Below are positions 6,290 through 6,546 of a stretch of 6,546 nucleotides of DNA, piece by piece. Made by a program: the position numbers and the translations under genes. Source of the DNA: an uncultured Rhodospirillaceae bacterium (GTDB lineage: Bacteria > Pseudomonadota > Alphaproteobacteria > RF32 > CAG-239); NCBI GenBank assembly GCA_900313185.1, contig OMQI01000117.1, positions 1 to 6,546 on the forward strand. Direction: 5' to 3'. Under the pieces are notes generated by a model, which saw only the letters and a program-made list of their open reading frames with translations, ran no database searches and was not told the DNA's origin. How positions within the stretch are numbered: the stretch's first letter is position 1; each line of letters starts with the position of its first letter.

Positions 6290-6546
6290 ATGAAAAATAT
6301 ATTTTCGGTGCGCGGAGTTTTGGGAATTTTATTGGGCTTGTCCGTGCTCTTTGCCGGTATTGCCACATATTATAAAATTACGGTATGGGGATTTAGTGTG
6401 TTTCCGAGTGAAAAGTCAGAAGTTTGGACGATAGATGCTCATATTTCATTTAAGCCGACCAAGGATGCGATAGAAATTTCATTGGCGACACCGAGTGCAG
6501 ACGGCGGATATAAAATTTTAAGTGAAGATGTAATTGCTTCCGGTTA
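6290..6546 (+). CDS. Inactive-transglutaminase/7TM family protein, N-terminal fragment (3' end outside window)
   Basis: The frame starts at ATG 6290 after a good ribosome binding site and stays open for 85 codons to the right edge. A short positive N-terminus (MKNIFSVRG) is followed by one hydrophobic membrane segment at about 9-28. The polypeptide then crosses into what should be the periplasm, with FPSEKSEVWTIDAHISF, an isoleucine/leucine strand (AIEISLATPS) and GGYKILSEDVIASGY. This pattern is what I recall for the N-terminal domain of the family 'inactive transglutaminase fused to seven transmembrane helices' (PF14400/PF14402): a TM helix, then WxVxAxIxF, a strand ending in P, and a GYxxxxExxxSxGY segment. 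The upstream neighbour, a retropepsin-like lipoprotein 18 bases away, is the gene usually found with it. The family's C-terminal membrane bundle lies outside the window and cannot be checked. Function is unknown; it is thought to work with an ATP-grasp amidoligase. Without the context the fragment would only be called a membrane-anchored periplasmic protein. Confidence 0.72.
   Translation, partial: MKNIFSVRGVLGILLGLSVLFAGIATYYKITVWGFSVFPSEKSEVWTIDAHISFKPTKDAIEISLATPSADGGYKILSEDVIASG

Overview
This window looks like a piece of the chromosome of a low-GC alphaproteobacterium, plausibly an uncultured or host-associated one. Taxonomy is an inference. It rests on the AT-rich coding sequence, the Gram-negative envelope genes (an outer-membrane beta-barrel end, a lipoprotein, a class A penicillin-binding protein) and the alphaproteobacterial look of the PolA N-terminus. 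No marker gene settles it.

Layout from left to right. (1) The last 92 residues of an outer-membrane beta-barrel-like protein run off the left edge and end in a textbook rho-independent terminator. (2) A 112-residue protein of unknown function (391-729, +) sits alone between that terminator and a second one with nearly the same stem. (3) Facing it is a compact class A penicillin-binding protein (783-2768, -) with glycosyltransferase and transpeptidase domains. (4) A 128-bp divergent promoter region separates it from polA (2897-5605, +). This DNA polymerase I has intact 5' nuclease and polymerase motifs, but its proofreading domain seems to have lost its metal ligands. (5) After a 126-bp gap comes a small lipoprotein with a retropepsin-like (PF05618-type) domain (5732-6271, +). 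Eighteen bases later starts a membrane protein cut by the right edge (6290 onward, +). Its N-terminus resembles the inactive-transglutaminase/7TM family.

How the genes fit together. The left two-thirds is housekeeping: cell-wall synthesis and DNA repair/replication. The right end is the most interesting part. A periplasm-facing aspartic-protease-like lipoprotein followed by an inactive-transglutaminase 7TM protein is the start of a conserved gene set that usually continues with a RimK-like ATP-grasp amidoligase. That third gene, if present, lies beyond the window. No tRNA, rRNA, CRISPR array, insertion sequence or prophage gene was seen. No wholly new system can be demonstrated here.
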